IMG/VR virus record: IMGVR_UViG_3300007519_000037
Location: 1 to 36,173 of that record
Origin: a virus
DNA: 36,173 bases
Reading direction: 5' to 3' (one strand)
Positions 21,101-30,582 of the stretch are shown here, one piece after another. The position numbers were made by a program, and so were the translations under genes. Within the stretch, counting starts at the first letter, position 1. Every line of letters starts with the position of its first letter. Under the pieces are notes generated by a model. That model saw only the letters and a list, made by a program, of their open reading frames with translations, made no database searches and was not told where the DNA came from.

Positions 21101-22748
21101 AGCAAATCTCGTACACTATAATTTAAAGGTTGATAAGTTTGTAAACACTGAAACATATGTAGAAAAAATAAACACATTCAACAGTGCTATAGAGGTAGAT
21201 GCTAATGATTTTATCTACACGTCCGCATCAACAATACAATTTAATGCAAATACTGAAGTGAATGATGTTGATGAATTCATCAACATCACCGATCACACAT
21301 TCTTGGATGGCGATTACGTCCGTTATTATACTGATACAGGCAACACTGTTATCGGTGGACTAGCCAACAATACATATTATTATGTAGTAAGCTCTAACAC
21401 TGCGGGCATAAAATTATCATCATCTTTCGATGGTGTTGCTGTCGACATTACAGCATCTGCAACAGCAGAAGATGGACATAATATCAAAAGATATTTAAAT
21501 ACTATAGCAAACAACAATATGGTTCTCTATAGAATTCCAGCCGGAAATACCGCGATATCAGGTCTTACAGACAACACAAGATATTATGCGGTTAATGCAA
21601 ATAGTTCTGGTTTTGCTGTATCGACAGCATATGGTGGAGCCAATGTTAATATAACTGCAAATGTTGCAGCTGGAGAATCACACACATTTACCACAATTCC
21701 TGGTTATCAAATCGGTGATAGGGTTTATCAATATGTATTGAATACATTTAATGGTAATACAGCGGTAAATTCTACCACCGAATTTATTACATTATCTCCA
21801 CAACCATATGAAGATGGAGATAATGTTCAGTATTATACTGACACTGGTAATACAGTAATAAGTGGTCTTGCTAATGCTGAATATTATTACGTAGTAAATT
21901 CAAATACAAGTGGCATCAAATTATCTACTACTGTGGGTGGTGGAGCAATAGACCTTACCGGCACAGCAATATCAGAAGCTGGGCACAATATATTATCTAC
22001 TACAAATGCTGAAATAACTCTGTTATATGCGGATGGTGCTAATACATACGTTAGAGTCCGCGACGTTACCAATACGTTAGCGAATAATTATACACTATTC
22101 TCATATACAAATTTATATTTAGATGGTTTAGTATCTAATGTAGAATTTCAAAGTATAACAGCTACTGCTACTGGTATAGTTAAATCTAGTAGTAATAGCG
22201 CAGTAAATGTTAAAAGATTAAATTTTGAAAATACATTTATAGAAGGTCAAAACATAATTGGCGATGTATCTGGTACTAGTGCTAATGTAATAAGCGTTAC
22301 TGAAGATAATTCTCTAGTATATCCCATAGGACTGAATGCAATTGTTACTGCAAATGTTGTAACAGCTAATGGACAAGTTTCTGGTTTACAAATTGTAGAT
22401 TCTGGATTTGGTTTCAGTAATTCAGAATTAGTTCAATATACGTCTGAAGATGGCACTAGAGCCGGAACTATTAAAATTGTTACTGGTGGGATTGGTATTG
22501 GTAAGGGATATTATAGAAGCTCTAAGGGATTTCTTTCATCTGATATGTATATCCACGACGGCGATTTTTATCAAGAATATTCATATGAAATATTGTCAAA
22601 GATGTCATTTGAAAAATACTCATCAATGTTTAAAACCGTTATGCATGTAGCTGGGACTAAATTCTTTGGTTCGGTAAGAATAGTTGAAGTCGCAAACGTT
22701 CAAATGACGTTTAGTGACTCTTCAATATTACAAGCAAATACAATATAA
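18147..22748 (+). CDS. Giant gp7-like baseplate wedge protein with repeated beta modules
   Basis: 1533 residues (T4 gp7 has 1032). The N terminus (1-135) carries a conserved T4-like structural motif: FVENQFPAFYAEEGPQFVAFVKAYYEWLEQ, YRDIDSTLDEFIIYFKEKYL, LYRSKGSERSVDLFFKLIYG. The middle is a long series of beta units rich in Asn, Ser and Thr, including four copies of a module about 70-90 residues long (GNT.I.GL.N...YYVV..NT.GI.LS, about 730-1280). The C terminus (QLVQYTSEDGTRAGTI...KGYYRSSKGFLSSDMYIHDGDFYQEYSYEILSKMSFEKY) resembles T4-like wedge C termini. Position between gp6 and gp8 gives the gp7 call; only the ends are family-like. gp7 links the inner ring to gp8 and gp10 at the baseplate rim. 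Confidence 0.62.
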   Translation: MKNTEKNISQFVENQFPAFYAEEGPQFVAFVKAYYEWLEQDGNPIYEARRLPDYRDIDSTLDEFIIYFKEKYLKNIQFDTATNKILLVKNALDLYRSKGSERSVDLFFKLIYGTDADVSYPAENIIKASDGIWEKPRYLEIAYSKYNVDYVGKQIIGAVSGSTAFVERYIRRKTNRGYVNLLYISQASDNFAKDEIIGINVNGSPSFVLDKRVKLIGSVSNVIIQDRSRDFNVGDIVTFTSSGRGIGGVARVSEVRAASGVIDFIFEESGWGYTIDANSIVSEKVISTSEINPDPSSEQTFRLFESANESLINLAFSSASANLAVGSTITRYASGSPTASAKIINLDQSSNTGNMTVSHIYGAFVNNATYFTSGNVSSFVSDSIENRTITGKVMGIPTTYTLSTIGQIGEVSFGDTITQKINSRILGSGVVQDIISTVSGNVITVSSVTGSLKISSAAKNYYYTSGTGNITSYIANTFILGSSTNFDRDYEGGFLYSNSNTELGTVLSVINSTALLLTSTPTSVVTSVSHSYGPKLNITTSNNSTLDITSISSTVGMYEIRKYFGVVNFASASSANIINANNIYQYTNGIVSAKAKVMTAYESGLAGNVSVILISGYFEDGKTIYTDSNTYSATLDTYQVTVAGGDYIASPHAKIQTVNSNTEFVPTSISFGSGAAFNIASIGDTETIFIGTDMLSANNVDRSNYSRRELTVGSNTGIALLGYVYQEKNKVAFNANTSVNAATGAFTLLNPSSKFVVGDIVKYSTATGNTAITGMANNDLFYVLSSNTSTVTLSLVHDHGVVLNDTLSPEFTSGATSEAGHYLSIQSSGKVFNSTGTSILAKDILNSFSISGGTANTTQYANSNLILYGNTSVNTAISAVVTDTTTTVANQAFMSLPLSVDSYGFPKNSSGNIKDRIYSCLTFQQFTIGSIGGLTGIDPGSEYNVDPYVLAHQPYISAFDRKDYTISIANATGTFLIGEKINQSSANLVHYNLKVDKFVNTETYVEKINTFNSAIEVDANDFIYTSASTIQFNANTEVNDVDEFINITDHTFLDGDYVRYYTDTGNTVIGGLANNTYYYVVSSNTAGIKLSSSFDGVAVDITASATAEDGHNIKRYLNTIANNNMVLYRIPAGNTAISGLTDNTRYYAVNANSSGFAVSTAYGGANVNITANVAAGESHTFTTIPGYQIGDRVYQYVLNTFNGNTAVNSTTEFITLSPQPYEDGDNVQYYTDTGNTVISGLANAEYYYVVNSNTSGIKLSTTVGGGAIDLTGTAISEAGHNILSTTNAEITLLYADGANTYVRVRDVTNTLANNYTLFSYTNLYLDGLVSNVEFQSITATATGIVKSSSNSAVNVKRLNFENTFIEGQNIIGDVSGTSANVISVTEDNSLVYPIGLNAIVTANVVTANGQVSGLQIVDSGFGFSNSELVQYTSEDGTRAGTIKIVTGGIGIGKGYYRSSKGFLSSDMYIHDGDFYQEYSYEILSKMSFEKYSSMFKTVMHVAGTKFFGSVRIVEVANVQMTFSDSSILQANTI
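20340..21995 (+). repeat. Four copies of a beta module in the gp7-like protein
   Basis: Copies lie at about 20340-20620, 21240-21495, 21500-21705 and 21746-21995. The shared pattern is FN.NT.VN....I.L....F..GD.V.YYTDTGNT.I.GLANN..YYVV.SNT.GI.LS...GG..I.LT....SEAGH.I. The second and fourth copies are the most alike. A related unit occurs in the 1787-residue protein at about 27905. The divergence at DNA level shows old duplications rather than recent slippage. Confidence 0.75.
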
Positions 22749-22753
22749 ATAAA
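22744..22753 (+). promoter_or_regulatory. T4-type late promoter upstream of gp8-like gene
   Basis: TATAAATA (22744-22751) plus AA, overlapping the stop of the gp7-like gene. The gp8-like ATG is at 22774, giving a predicted leader of about 17 bases. This is the last such box seen in the rightward operon, so the downstream fibre genes would depend on it and on read-through. Confidence 0.65.
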
Positions 22754-22773
22754 TAAGAAATGGAATTATTAAA

Positions 22774-25176
22774 ATGGCTGTAACACAAAAAATTGTTACT
22801 TCTAATTTCAACGTTAATAATGCGAAAGAATTTGTATATTCGTTCAATAAAGTTGACGTTGATAATTATTATATGTTTGTAGGTAAGCATACACCTTATG
22901 CGGGCGGAGATAGTAATATTACTATCCCGGATAATAGTGTCCAATCGTCGCTCATTGATGTTTATAACAATATGATTTTCGCTAAAAGAATAGATGACAC
23001 TGACGTAATTCATATGGTGGCAAAATACACTTGGACAACGGGTACAACATACACTGAATATAGTCATTTAAATACTAATTTGATAAACGATCAATTCTAT
23101 ACTGTCGTCGACGACATTACCGAATATAACGTATATAAGTGTCTTTCTAATAATGGTGATTCGGTTTCAACTGTCGCTCCTTCTAGAGTCGGTTCTCCTT
23201 CAGATCTTGACCCGGTAATTACAGGTGATGGGTATATGTGGAAATATATGTACACCATTACAAAGACTGATTATGATAAGTTTTCAACGAATGCTTATAT
23301 CCCAGTAACAGCAAACACTGTAGTAATGTCAAGCGCCGTTCCAGGAACAATTGAAACTGTTAAGATTACTAACGGTGGCTCTGGGTACGATAACTATATA
23401 GCCAATGCAGCCTTTCAGGTCGGTGACATAAGCGTCTCAGGTATCAATACGATATATGGTGCACCATCAAGTGCTGTTGGAATAGATAACTTCTATACGG
23501 GTGGAATGATTAAAATTACATCTGGTGTGGGCGCTGAACAATTTAGAAAAATTGTAGATTATGATGGAATATCTTCACAAAAGAAATTCTTTCTAGATGC
23601 GCCATTTAGTGTATCTCCTCAGGTCGGTGACACATACGAAATATATCCATATGTGTTTGTGTGGGGTGATGGGAATGAAACGATTGCAGCTGAAGGAAGA
23701 ATTATAATAGACCCAGTAGCAAACTCTGTAGTAGAAGTTGAAATGCTGAATGTTGGCGCTGGTTATAGACAGGGTTCATCAACACCAGGTCAAACCCCAA
23801 ATACTAATCTTCCTACTATTGATTCCATTTTAATTGATGTTCCTATTCTAGTATCATCTGCTGAAGATTTTCTTGTTGCACAATTAACTCCGATAATATC
23901 GCCGCAGAATGGACACGGATCAGACCCATATGAAGAATTGTTTGCGAACCGCGTATGTATCAGTACAAAGTATACTGGAACTGAAAGTGGACAAATTTCT
24001 ATTGATAACGATTTTAGACAAGTGGGTCTTATAAAAAATCCAAAATTCACGAACGTAGATTTGATTTTAAAACCGGCTAATACGACCGGAAGCTTTTCTA
24101 TAAATGAAACAGTTTATCAATTTAAACAGAAGAAATTATTAGGCTCGGTTGAAACAATCAGTGGTAATAACATTGTTATTAAAACAAACCAAGGAAAAAT
24201 ATCATCAACTATTGATATTTTGAATGGTGGTACTGGGTATGACAATACCACAAATAATGAATTGGTATTTGATAATTCTAGTACTGGTGGATCTGGAGCA
24301 GCAGCAATATTTGCAAACAATGGATCTGGGACTATCACATCCGTCACAGTTTCTAGCCAAGGTTCATTATATGATATCGCACCAGTGGTTTCTGTTAATA
24401 TAACTGGAGCCGCACTTGGTAGCAGCGCACAATTTCTAGTATCACTCGCAAATCCTAATGTACCTTCATATGACGATTCTTTTGAACCTAATGATATAGT
24501 TTTAATAAATAATAGTAATACCAACCTCATTACTACAGTGTCTAGTGTTCCAACGAATTATCAGATAAACCTAAACGCTAATGTGTCTTTCTCTACGTCT
24601 AATGCAGAAGTATCTGCAGTTGATATTGGTGCTGTTGGTATAGTTACATCGATTAGTAGTGGACAAATAACATTATCGAATGTAACTGGAACATTCAGAC
24701 CGGGAAGTAAAATAATGGGTCTATCATCTAGTGCCACTTCAGTTATTGGAGATAGTAGTTCCATACAAATAAATGATAAGGCCGTTTTAAATTTTAATAT
24801 TGGTGTTCAGTTAACCAGACTCGTTGGAGATTTTTCTTCTGGTGGAACCACATTTGAAAATGACGAAAAAATCATACAGAATTCATTAATATCGTATGCA
24901 AGACCTGAAGGTGTAATACACCATGCAGAAATCAATGGCGGTACTGATGATGACATTTTACATATATCAAATGAGTTTGGTATATTTAATCTTGATAATG
25001 CCGGAGTTAGAACAATACTTGGTGAAATTAGTGAAGCAACACTAGATAATTTATCAAATAAATATACAGGAGACTTTGTTAAAGATAGTGGTACTATTTT
25101 ATACATTGAAAATATTGATGCCGTTACAAGAAATACGAATAAATCAGAGACAATCCAACTCATTCTCGAGTTTTAA
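22774..25176 (+). CDS. 8: gp8-like baseplate wedge protein, expanded
   Basis: 800 residues, more than twice T4 gp8 (334). The first 185 residues carry the gp8 pattern: QKIVTSNFNVNNAKEFVYSF, NYYMFVGKHTPYAGGD, SSLIDVYNNMIFAKRI, YTVVDDITEYNVYKCLSN, the GDGYMWKYMYTIT motif and DYDKFSTNAYIPV. The rest adds beta units typical of these wedge proteins: VKITNGGSGYDNY, VVEVEMLNVGAGYRQG, SSTIDILNGGTGYDN, SSQGSLYDIAPVV, each a short 'V..I.....G..GY' repeat, and a C-terminal LIQLILEF-type strand. gp8 sits at the outer wedge, tying gp7 to gp10. Its own late promoter is at 22744. Confidence 0.78.
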   Translation: MAVTQKIVTSNFNVNNAKEFVYSFNKVDVDNYYMFVGKHTPYAGGDSNITIPDNSVQSSLIDVYNNMIFAKRIDDTDVIHMVAKYTWTTGTTYTEYSHLNTNLINDQFYTVVDDITEYNVYKCLSNNGDSVSTVAPSRVGSPSDLDPVITGDGYMWKYMYTITKTDYDKFSTNAYIPVTANTVVMSSAVPGTIETVKITNGGSGYDNYIANAAFQVGDISVSGINTIYGAPSSAVGIDNFYTGGMIKITSGVGAEQFRKIVDYDGISSQKKFFLDAPFSVSPQVGDTYEIYPYVFVWGDGNETIAAEGRIIIDPVANSVVEVEMLNVGAGYRQGSSTPGQTPNTNLPTIDSILIDVPILVSSAEDFLVAQLTPIISPQNGHGSDPYEELFANRVCISTKYTGTESGQISIDNDFRQVGLIKNPKFTNVDLILKPANTTGSFSINETVYQFKQKKLLGSVETISGNNIVIKTNQGKISSTIDILNGGTGYDNTTNNELVFDNSSTGGSGAAAIFANNGSGTITSVTVSSQGSLYDIAPVVSVNITGAALGSSAQFLVSLANPNVPSYDDSFEPNDIVLINNSNTNLITTVSSVPTNYQINLNANVSFSTSNAEVSAVDIGAVGIVTSISSGQITLSNVTGTFRPGSKIMGLSSSATSVIGDSSSIQINDKAVLNFNIGVQLTRLVGDFSSGGTTFENDEKIIQNSLISYARPEGVIHHAEINGGTDDDILHISNEFGIFNLDNAGVRTILGEISEATLDNLSNKYTGDFVKDSGTILYIENIDAVTRNTNKSETIQLILEF

Positions 25177-25185
25177 GGAAGAATA

Positions 25186-28100
25186 ATGACGCTACAGACA
25201 AATTTAAATTCTGCGCCATACTATGATGATTACGATCCTTCTAAGGATTATTACGGAGTGCTATTTCAGCCTGGAGTGGCTATTCAAGCCCGCGAACTGA
25301 ATCAACTTAGAAGCATTTTACAAAATCAAATAGAAAAATTTGGTGATAACGTATTCAAGCGCGGAACAATTTTAGAAGGATGTGATTTAATATTTCATAA
25401 ATCTCTTCCGTTTGTCAAAATTAAAGATTCTGAAACTGATGGGACACCGATAAATATATCAGAATACAACAATCTTCATGTTAAAAATGCTGCTAATGTT
25501 AGCGCATACATCGTTAAAACTGAAGCTGGGTTTGAAACGCGCTCACCAGATTTAAATACTTTATTCGTAAAATATAATAGTTCAGGTGCTGACAATAATA
25601 CAGATTCATTTGCCGCTGGTGAAACTTTAACAATATACACACCAGAATATCCAATATTCAATTATAAAATTAGTGATGGTTCTAGCGGATTTTCGAACAA
25701 CGACTCTATAGTTGTTCTATCTTCTATAGCAATTCAAAATTCAACTGGCGGTGCAACCTTTGCTGGTGGTGCTTTCGCGGTTAATCAAATAATTCAAAAT
25801 GGTGTCGCAAATGCTGTTATCGTTGAAGCGAATACTACCGCCAACAGTGAGGCTCTACTTCTTAAAATTAGACCACTCGCTCAAGATCTTCAAACAGCAA
25901 ATAACATAAAATGGCGTTTCGCTTCAGGTGAAACAATCATTAATGCAAATACAGCTAATGTTGCTAATGTCATTTCGATCATTGGTAATGGTGCAGATGG
26001 TTCTCTGATAACAGATGCTCTCGGAAAGGTAGTATCTATTACTGCGGTAAATCGTGGTGAAGGATATTATTATTCTCCATATGTTACAATTTCTATAACA
26101 TCTAATTCGGCTATTGGAACTCCAGAAATCGATCAGCTTGATGCTACATCACAAAACTATCTATCTACAATTACAGTAGCAAATTCGGCTTTTTTACCTA
26201 TCGGCTCTGGTTATGGTTTAAGTGTAAATGAAGGTTGGATATATCAGAAAGGTTTCTTCTCAAGAGTAGAAGAACAGTTAGTAATTGTTAACAAATATTC
26301 ATCAACAGGTTTCACTAAATCTGTTGGATTTACCACTGATGAAGATATTATTGATAGCAACGAAGATCCTACACTGCTTGATAATGCAACTGGAACTCCG
26401 AACGAATCAGCTCCTGGTGCGAACAGACTTAAATTAACACCAAGATTATTCATTTTAGATAAAGCTGAAGCAGATGCTAATAGTGAGTTTCTTCCTATTG
26501 TAGAGTTTGCCGACGGTAAACCATATAGACAAAATAAACAAACTGTTTATAACATTATCGGTGATGTGATCGCCAAGAGAACATTTGAAGAATCTGGTAA
26601 TTACATACTAGATCAGTTTTTACTAACAACTAAAGATTCATCTACATTTTCTGAAAACTCTTCAATATTTAAAATCAATATTGACCCAGGACTTGCATAT
26701 ATTTCAGGTTCAAGAATTGAAACAGTTGAAAATTATACAGCGAACGTTGCTAAAGGCGTTGATGTTATTAATTCTCCGTCATCAACAATTAAAATTGGTT
26801 ATGGGAATTACGTAAATGTAAATGAACTCGGCGGAGTATTTCAGTTCAATACCGGAGACATTGTTAATCTTTACAACCAACCGGCAAATTATCTAAGTAC
26901 TACTCCGGGTAATACAATAACACCAGTCGGTTCAATTATCGGAACCGCAAGAATAAGATCACTTGTTTTAGACGACAGTGAAGTAAGTTCTTCTTCAGCA
27001 ACACATCGACTATATCTGTTTGATCTAGTGATGGATGCCGGTAGCAATTTCAGCAATGTTAAATCTGTTCATTACGATGGTACAAACAAAGGTATAGCTG
27101 ATATTGTATTGGTATCTAATTTAGCGATACTATATGATACTGCAGCTAAAGGACTAGTCTATAAACCAGTAAATGCAATGCAGTATGCTAACAATATTAC
27201 ATATACATACAGAACTATAGATCAATCTAAGATCGCGAACACCTCTGGCTATGCTACAATTACTCCAGGTGCCGGTGAATTTTTTCCATACACAGGCACA
27301 CTTAATAATACTGAAAAGCGCGACTTGTTAATTGTTCCACTTAGTAGTTATCAAACATCTGCTAATGCGCCTGGTGGTATCACAACATCTGCAACGTCAG
27401 ATGTAATCACCGGCACAGGTTCGATGAACTTTACGAATGCATTTAAACCAGGTGATTATATAAAACTTGCAAATTCAACTGTTAATGTTATATCTCAAGT
27501 TAAAAATATTGCAAACACTACATCTATGAATGTGTCTGCAAACGTTGGTTCTACAATTACTGGTAATGTTGTTTTATACTTTCCAAAAAATGCACCAATA
27601 TCACTAACAAACAGAACAACACGTACCGCAAACGTTGCTGCTAATGGTCAGATGACTATATACTTGGCCAACACTATTGCCAACACGACCGGTTCAACAT
27701 CGTCAGCAAATCTTGCAATATACTACAACGTAACAGCAAATAATGTTAATCCAGCTGTTAAAACTTCTAATAGAAACATATACACAAGAGTAAAAGTAGC
27801 AAATAATGCTGGTAGTATTACGGGGCCATGGGCTCTCGGTGTATCTGATGCGTTTAGAATGAGAGGCGTGTATAAAGCATCCGGTGCTTCTACACCAAAA
27901 ACACTTAATGCGAATACTGGTGTTAATGCAAACTTCATAACAATTTCTAATAATCCATTTGCAAATGGCGACAGTGTACTTTATACAGTACCAGCTTCAA
28001 ACACTGTTATAACAGGATTAGCAAACAATACTTCATATTTTGTAGTATATGCCAATACAACAGGTCTTGCAGTATCGGCTACTAGAGGCGGAGCAAATAT

Positions 28101-30549
28101 TGCTCTTACCGCATCTTCATTATCTGAAACACATACACTAACAGGTTCACCACTATACTTCGCTGAAGATACATATGGTGTTGAGGATGTTACCAATAGC
28201 TTCTATGTTGATAATAATCAAAGAGAAGATTACTTAGACACATCATACTTATATCTTAAACCACGTGGACTTTCACTAACTACAAACGACGTGTTATTGG
28301 TTAAGTATGATGCATTTACTACTGGAGCCGGAGTGAAGACTGTTAGCTCATACAGTCTTAATGACTCAGCAAATCTGAGTGTATTATCTGCCGGTTCCAG
28401 TATTAATACTCTAGAAATACCAGAAATGGTTGGTATTGACGGTGAGTACTATGATATAAGAGATCAAATAGACTTTAGACCAATATCGTCTAATACTATA
28501 CCACTGATAACTGAAGTATCAAATACTTCTATTGTTAATCCGTCAGAACCATCTGATGTTAACAGATTTAGTTCTACAGAGCAGAAATTTCCACTGCCAA
28601 ACTCATCAATGTCTGCAAACATTACATACTATGTAGCAAGAAATGATAGAGTCATATTGGATAATAACGGAAACTTTGTTGTTGTTAAGGGTGCACCAAA
28701 TGTATTAGATACATTTCCCCCAGAACCAAAAGACAGTATTACTCTTCAATATCTTAGAATACCACCATATCCATCATTACCATTTTCATTGTCTAGTGAA
28801 ACAGTGGAAATAGTTGACACTAAAGTTGCAAATGAAAAATATGGTAAAAGAAAAGACAATTTTAAAGTAACTACGCCGATCAATAAAGATCAACGCGCTC
28901 GCATTCAAGTTAAAAATTATAAGATGACTGATATTGCGACGCTTGAAAGAAGAATTAAAGATCTTGAATATTACGTATCATTCACATTAGCAGAAGCCAT
29001 CGCTAAATCTAGATTTATTCCAAGCTCTGGTGATAGAACTGTTGATAGATATAAATTTGGTTTCTTTGTAGATCCATTTAGTGATTACAGATTTTCAGAC
29101 ACTGATAATCCAGAATATTGGGCAACTATAAAGGATGATCAATTAATACCAAAACTTAAAGAATTGAATTTCGAATTTGCGTTTGATTCATCGGTTAATG
29201 GTGACGTTGCTGCTAATGAAAATACTATTATTACACTACCATTTGTAGAACATAATCTTCTGTCACAAACCGGTGCAACAGACGGACCAGTTGTAATACC
29301 TGCAGCGAATAACTTTATTCCAGAAGTATCTACTGGTAACAGCGTTATTACTATTCCGTCTTCTGGTAATACTGTTGTTACAATTCCAATCGTAACTCAG
29401 AAAATAACTACAGTTGTAGAAAGAGAAAGGAATACTAATAGAAGCGATTCCGCTCCATATGTATATGACGATTTCTTCTATGCGTTTAGCACAATTGCAG
29501 GACCTGTTGAAATCTATTTGAACGCTCGCGACAATAACATGGCGATAGAAGTTAAACAAAGCACTACATCAAATGGACCGTGGAATACTACTACTATCAC
29601 ATCAGCTAGTTGTACACCAATTACAAATTCAGACATACAAACAAAATATATCAGCGGATTAAATGATCGCAGAACTATAGAACATCCCGGTGAACTTCGT
29701 CGGAAAAGCTATGGACCCGTCGGAGGCTTTGTTGAAGATCAACAAAAACTCTTATGGACACATAATCCACTGAGCGGACAATATTACAGAATAAGAATAT
29801 ACAAGGGCAAAAATCATGGTGCGCAAGGAAGATCTGGTACATATGGTTATAAGTTGTTCTATCCAACAGATACGGTTACAACAACCACAGTATCTGTAAG
29901 AAATCCAACCAACTTTAATTATACCGGTACTGTGTATGAAACCACACCGTCAGAGTTTACTCTTGCAATGTCATATGGAAATATTCTTAGCGGACAGTTT
30001 TTACCAGCTGGATTATACGTAGCAGATTCACAGAAGTTTGTAATATCTATTGCTGGTCTTAAGCCTGAAACTTATCATAAATTTTATTTTGCTGGAGAAG
30101 ATGTTACTAGCAAATGTAAACAGCTTCGCACAGGTACACTAAACACGTCCGGTCTATTAACTGACAACAGAGGTATTATAAGATTTGAATATTATTATGA
30201 TGCTGGAGTTAATGAAGCGACTACAGATACACAACAGCAGTATAAACTATTAGCTGCTGCAGCTGGTATGAAAATATTTAATTTGAAAAATACTGATGGT
30301 AGTTCATATGCAGCGGGTGAAGTAACACTTAAGTATTATACAGCATTGACTGACAGCATCCTAAATTCATACGGTACAGTTAATACTAATTCACCCACAA
30401 TTAATAGTTATGATTACAGTAGTGGACTTACAACTATTTTAGATAATACTGTATCTCGACCAACATCAACTACTACGGTAAATAGACAGTTTACAAGCGG
30501 CAGATTAAAAGATGGAGGCCTAAATGATTTTAAATTTGACCTATTATAA
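25186..30549 (+). CDS. Giant DUF4815-like baseplate/tail-fibre base protein
   Basis: 1787 residues, the largest gene here. The N terminus (1-60) is the DUF4815 signature: PYYDDYDPSKDYYGVLFQPG, AIQARELNQLRSILQNQIEKFGDNVFKRGTIL. A long beta-rich middle contains FADGKPYRQNKQTVYNIIGDVIAKRTFEESGNYIL, a module about 70-80 residues long shared with the gp7-like protein (about 27905-28145) and a TGTGS..F...F..GDYI-type module (about 27380-27590). Around residues 1220-1290, a basic helical segment RIQVKNYKMTDIATLERRIKDLEYYVSFTLAE looks like a coiled-coil bundle. The end has SIAGLKPETYHKFYFAGEDVTSKC. In marine T4-like phages such proteins occupy the gp10/gp9 place and anchor fibres; the exact equivalent is not clear. 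AAGGAAG ribosome-binding site. Confidence 0.65.
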   Translation: MTLQTNLNSAPYYDDYDPSKDYYGVLFQPGVAIQARELNQLRSILQNQIEKFGDNVFKRGTILEGCDLIFHKSLPFVKIKDSETDGTPINISEYNNLHVKNAANVSAYIVKTEAGFETRSPDLNTLFVKYNSSGADNNTDSFAAGETLTIYTPEYPIFNYKISDGSSGFSNNDSIVVLSSIAIQNSTGGATFAGGAFAVNQIIQNGVANAVIVEANTTANSEALLLKIRPLAQDLQTANNIKWRFASGETIINANTANVANVISIIGNGADGSLITDALGKVVSITAVNRGEGYYYSPYVTISITSNSAIGTPEIDQLDATSQNYLSTITVANSAFLPIGSGYGLSVNEGWIYQKGFFSRVEEQLVIVNKYSSTGFTKSVGFTTDEDIIDSNEDPTLLDNATGTPNESAPGANRLKLTPRLFILDKAEADANSEFLPIVEFADGKPYRQNKQTVYNIIGDVIAKRTFEESGNYILDQFLLTTKDSSTFSENSSIFKINIDPGLAYISGSRIETVENYTANVAKGVDVINSPSSTIKIGYGNYVNVNELGGVFQFNTGDIVNLYNQPANYLSTTPGNTITPVGSIIGTARIRSLVLDDSEVSSSSATHRLYLFDLVMDAGSNFSNVKSVHYDGTNKGIADIVLVSNLAILYDTAAKGLVYKPVNAMQYANNITYTYRTIDQSKIANTSGYATITPGAGEFFPYTGTLNNTEKRDLLIVPLSSYQTSANAPGGITTSATSDVITGTGSMNFTNAFKPGDYIKLANSTVNVISQVKNIANTTSMNVSANVGSTITGNVVLYFPKNAPISLTNRTTRTANVAANGQMTIYLANTIANTTGSTSSANLAIYYNVTANNVNPAVKTSNRNIYTRVKVANNAGSITGPWALGVSDAFRMRGVYKASGASTPKTLNANTGVNANFITISNNPFANGDSVLYTVPASNTVITGLANNTSYFVVYANTTGLAVSATRGGANIALTASSLSETHTLTGSPLYFAEDTYGVEDVTNSFYVDNNQREDYLDTSYLYLKPRGLSLTTNDVLLVKYDAFTTGAGVKTVSSYSLNDSANLSVLSAGSSINTLEIPEMVGIDGEYYDIRDQIDFRPISSNTIPLITEVSNTSIVNPSEPSDVNRFSSTEQKFPLPNSSMSANITYYVARNDRVILDNNGNFVVVKGAPNVLDTFPPEPKDSITLQYLRIPPYPSLPFSLSSETVEIVDTKVANEKYGKRKDNFKVTTPINKDQRARIQVKNYKMTDIATLERRIKDLEYYVSFTLAEAIAKSRFIPSSGDRTVDRYKFGFFVDPFSDYRFSDTDNPEYWATIKDDQLIPKLKELNFEFAFDSSVNGDVAANENTIITLPFVEHNLLSQTGATDGPVVIPAANNFIPEVSTGNSVITIPSSGNTVVTIPIVTQKITTVVERERNTNRSDSAPYVYDDFFYAFSTIAGPVEIYLNARDNNMAIEVKQSTTSNGPWNTTTITSASCTPITNSDIQTKYISGLNDRRTIEHPGELRRKSYGPVGGFVEDQQKLLWTHNPLSGQYYRIRIYKGKNHGAQGRSGTYGYKLFYPTDTVTTTTVSVRNPTNFNYTGTVYETTPSEFTLAMSYGNILSGQFLPAGLYVADSQKFVISIAGLKPETYHKFYFAGEDVTSKCKQLRTGTLNTSGLLTDNRGIIRFEYYYDAGVNEATTDTQQQYKLLAAAAGMKIFNLKNTDGSSYAAGEVTLKYYTALTDSILNSYGTVNTNSPTINSYDYSSGLTTILDNTVSRPTSTTTVNRQFTSGRLKDGGLNDFKFDLL
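27905..28145 (+). repeat. Beta module shared with the gp7-like protein
   Basis: Encodes LNANTGVNANFITISNNPFA, then NGDSVLYTVPASNTVITGLANN, SYFVVYANTTGLAVSATRGG and an LSETHTL end. It aligns by eye, block for block, with the four modules at 20340-21995 in another gene, indicating exchange or duplication of a domain between neighbouring baseplate genes. Confidence 0.7.
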
Positions 30550-30582
30550 TTTTAATAAATACTATTTTAAAGAGGGATATTA

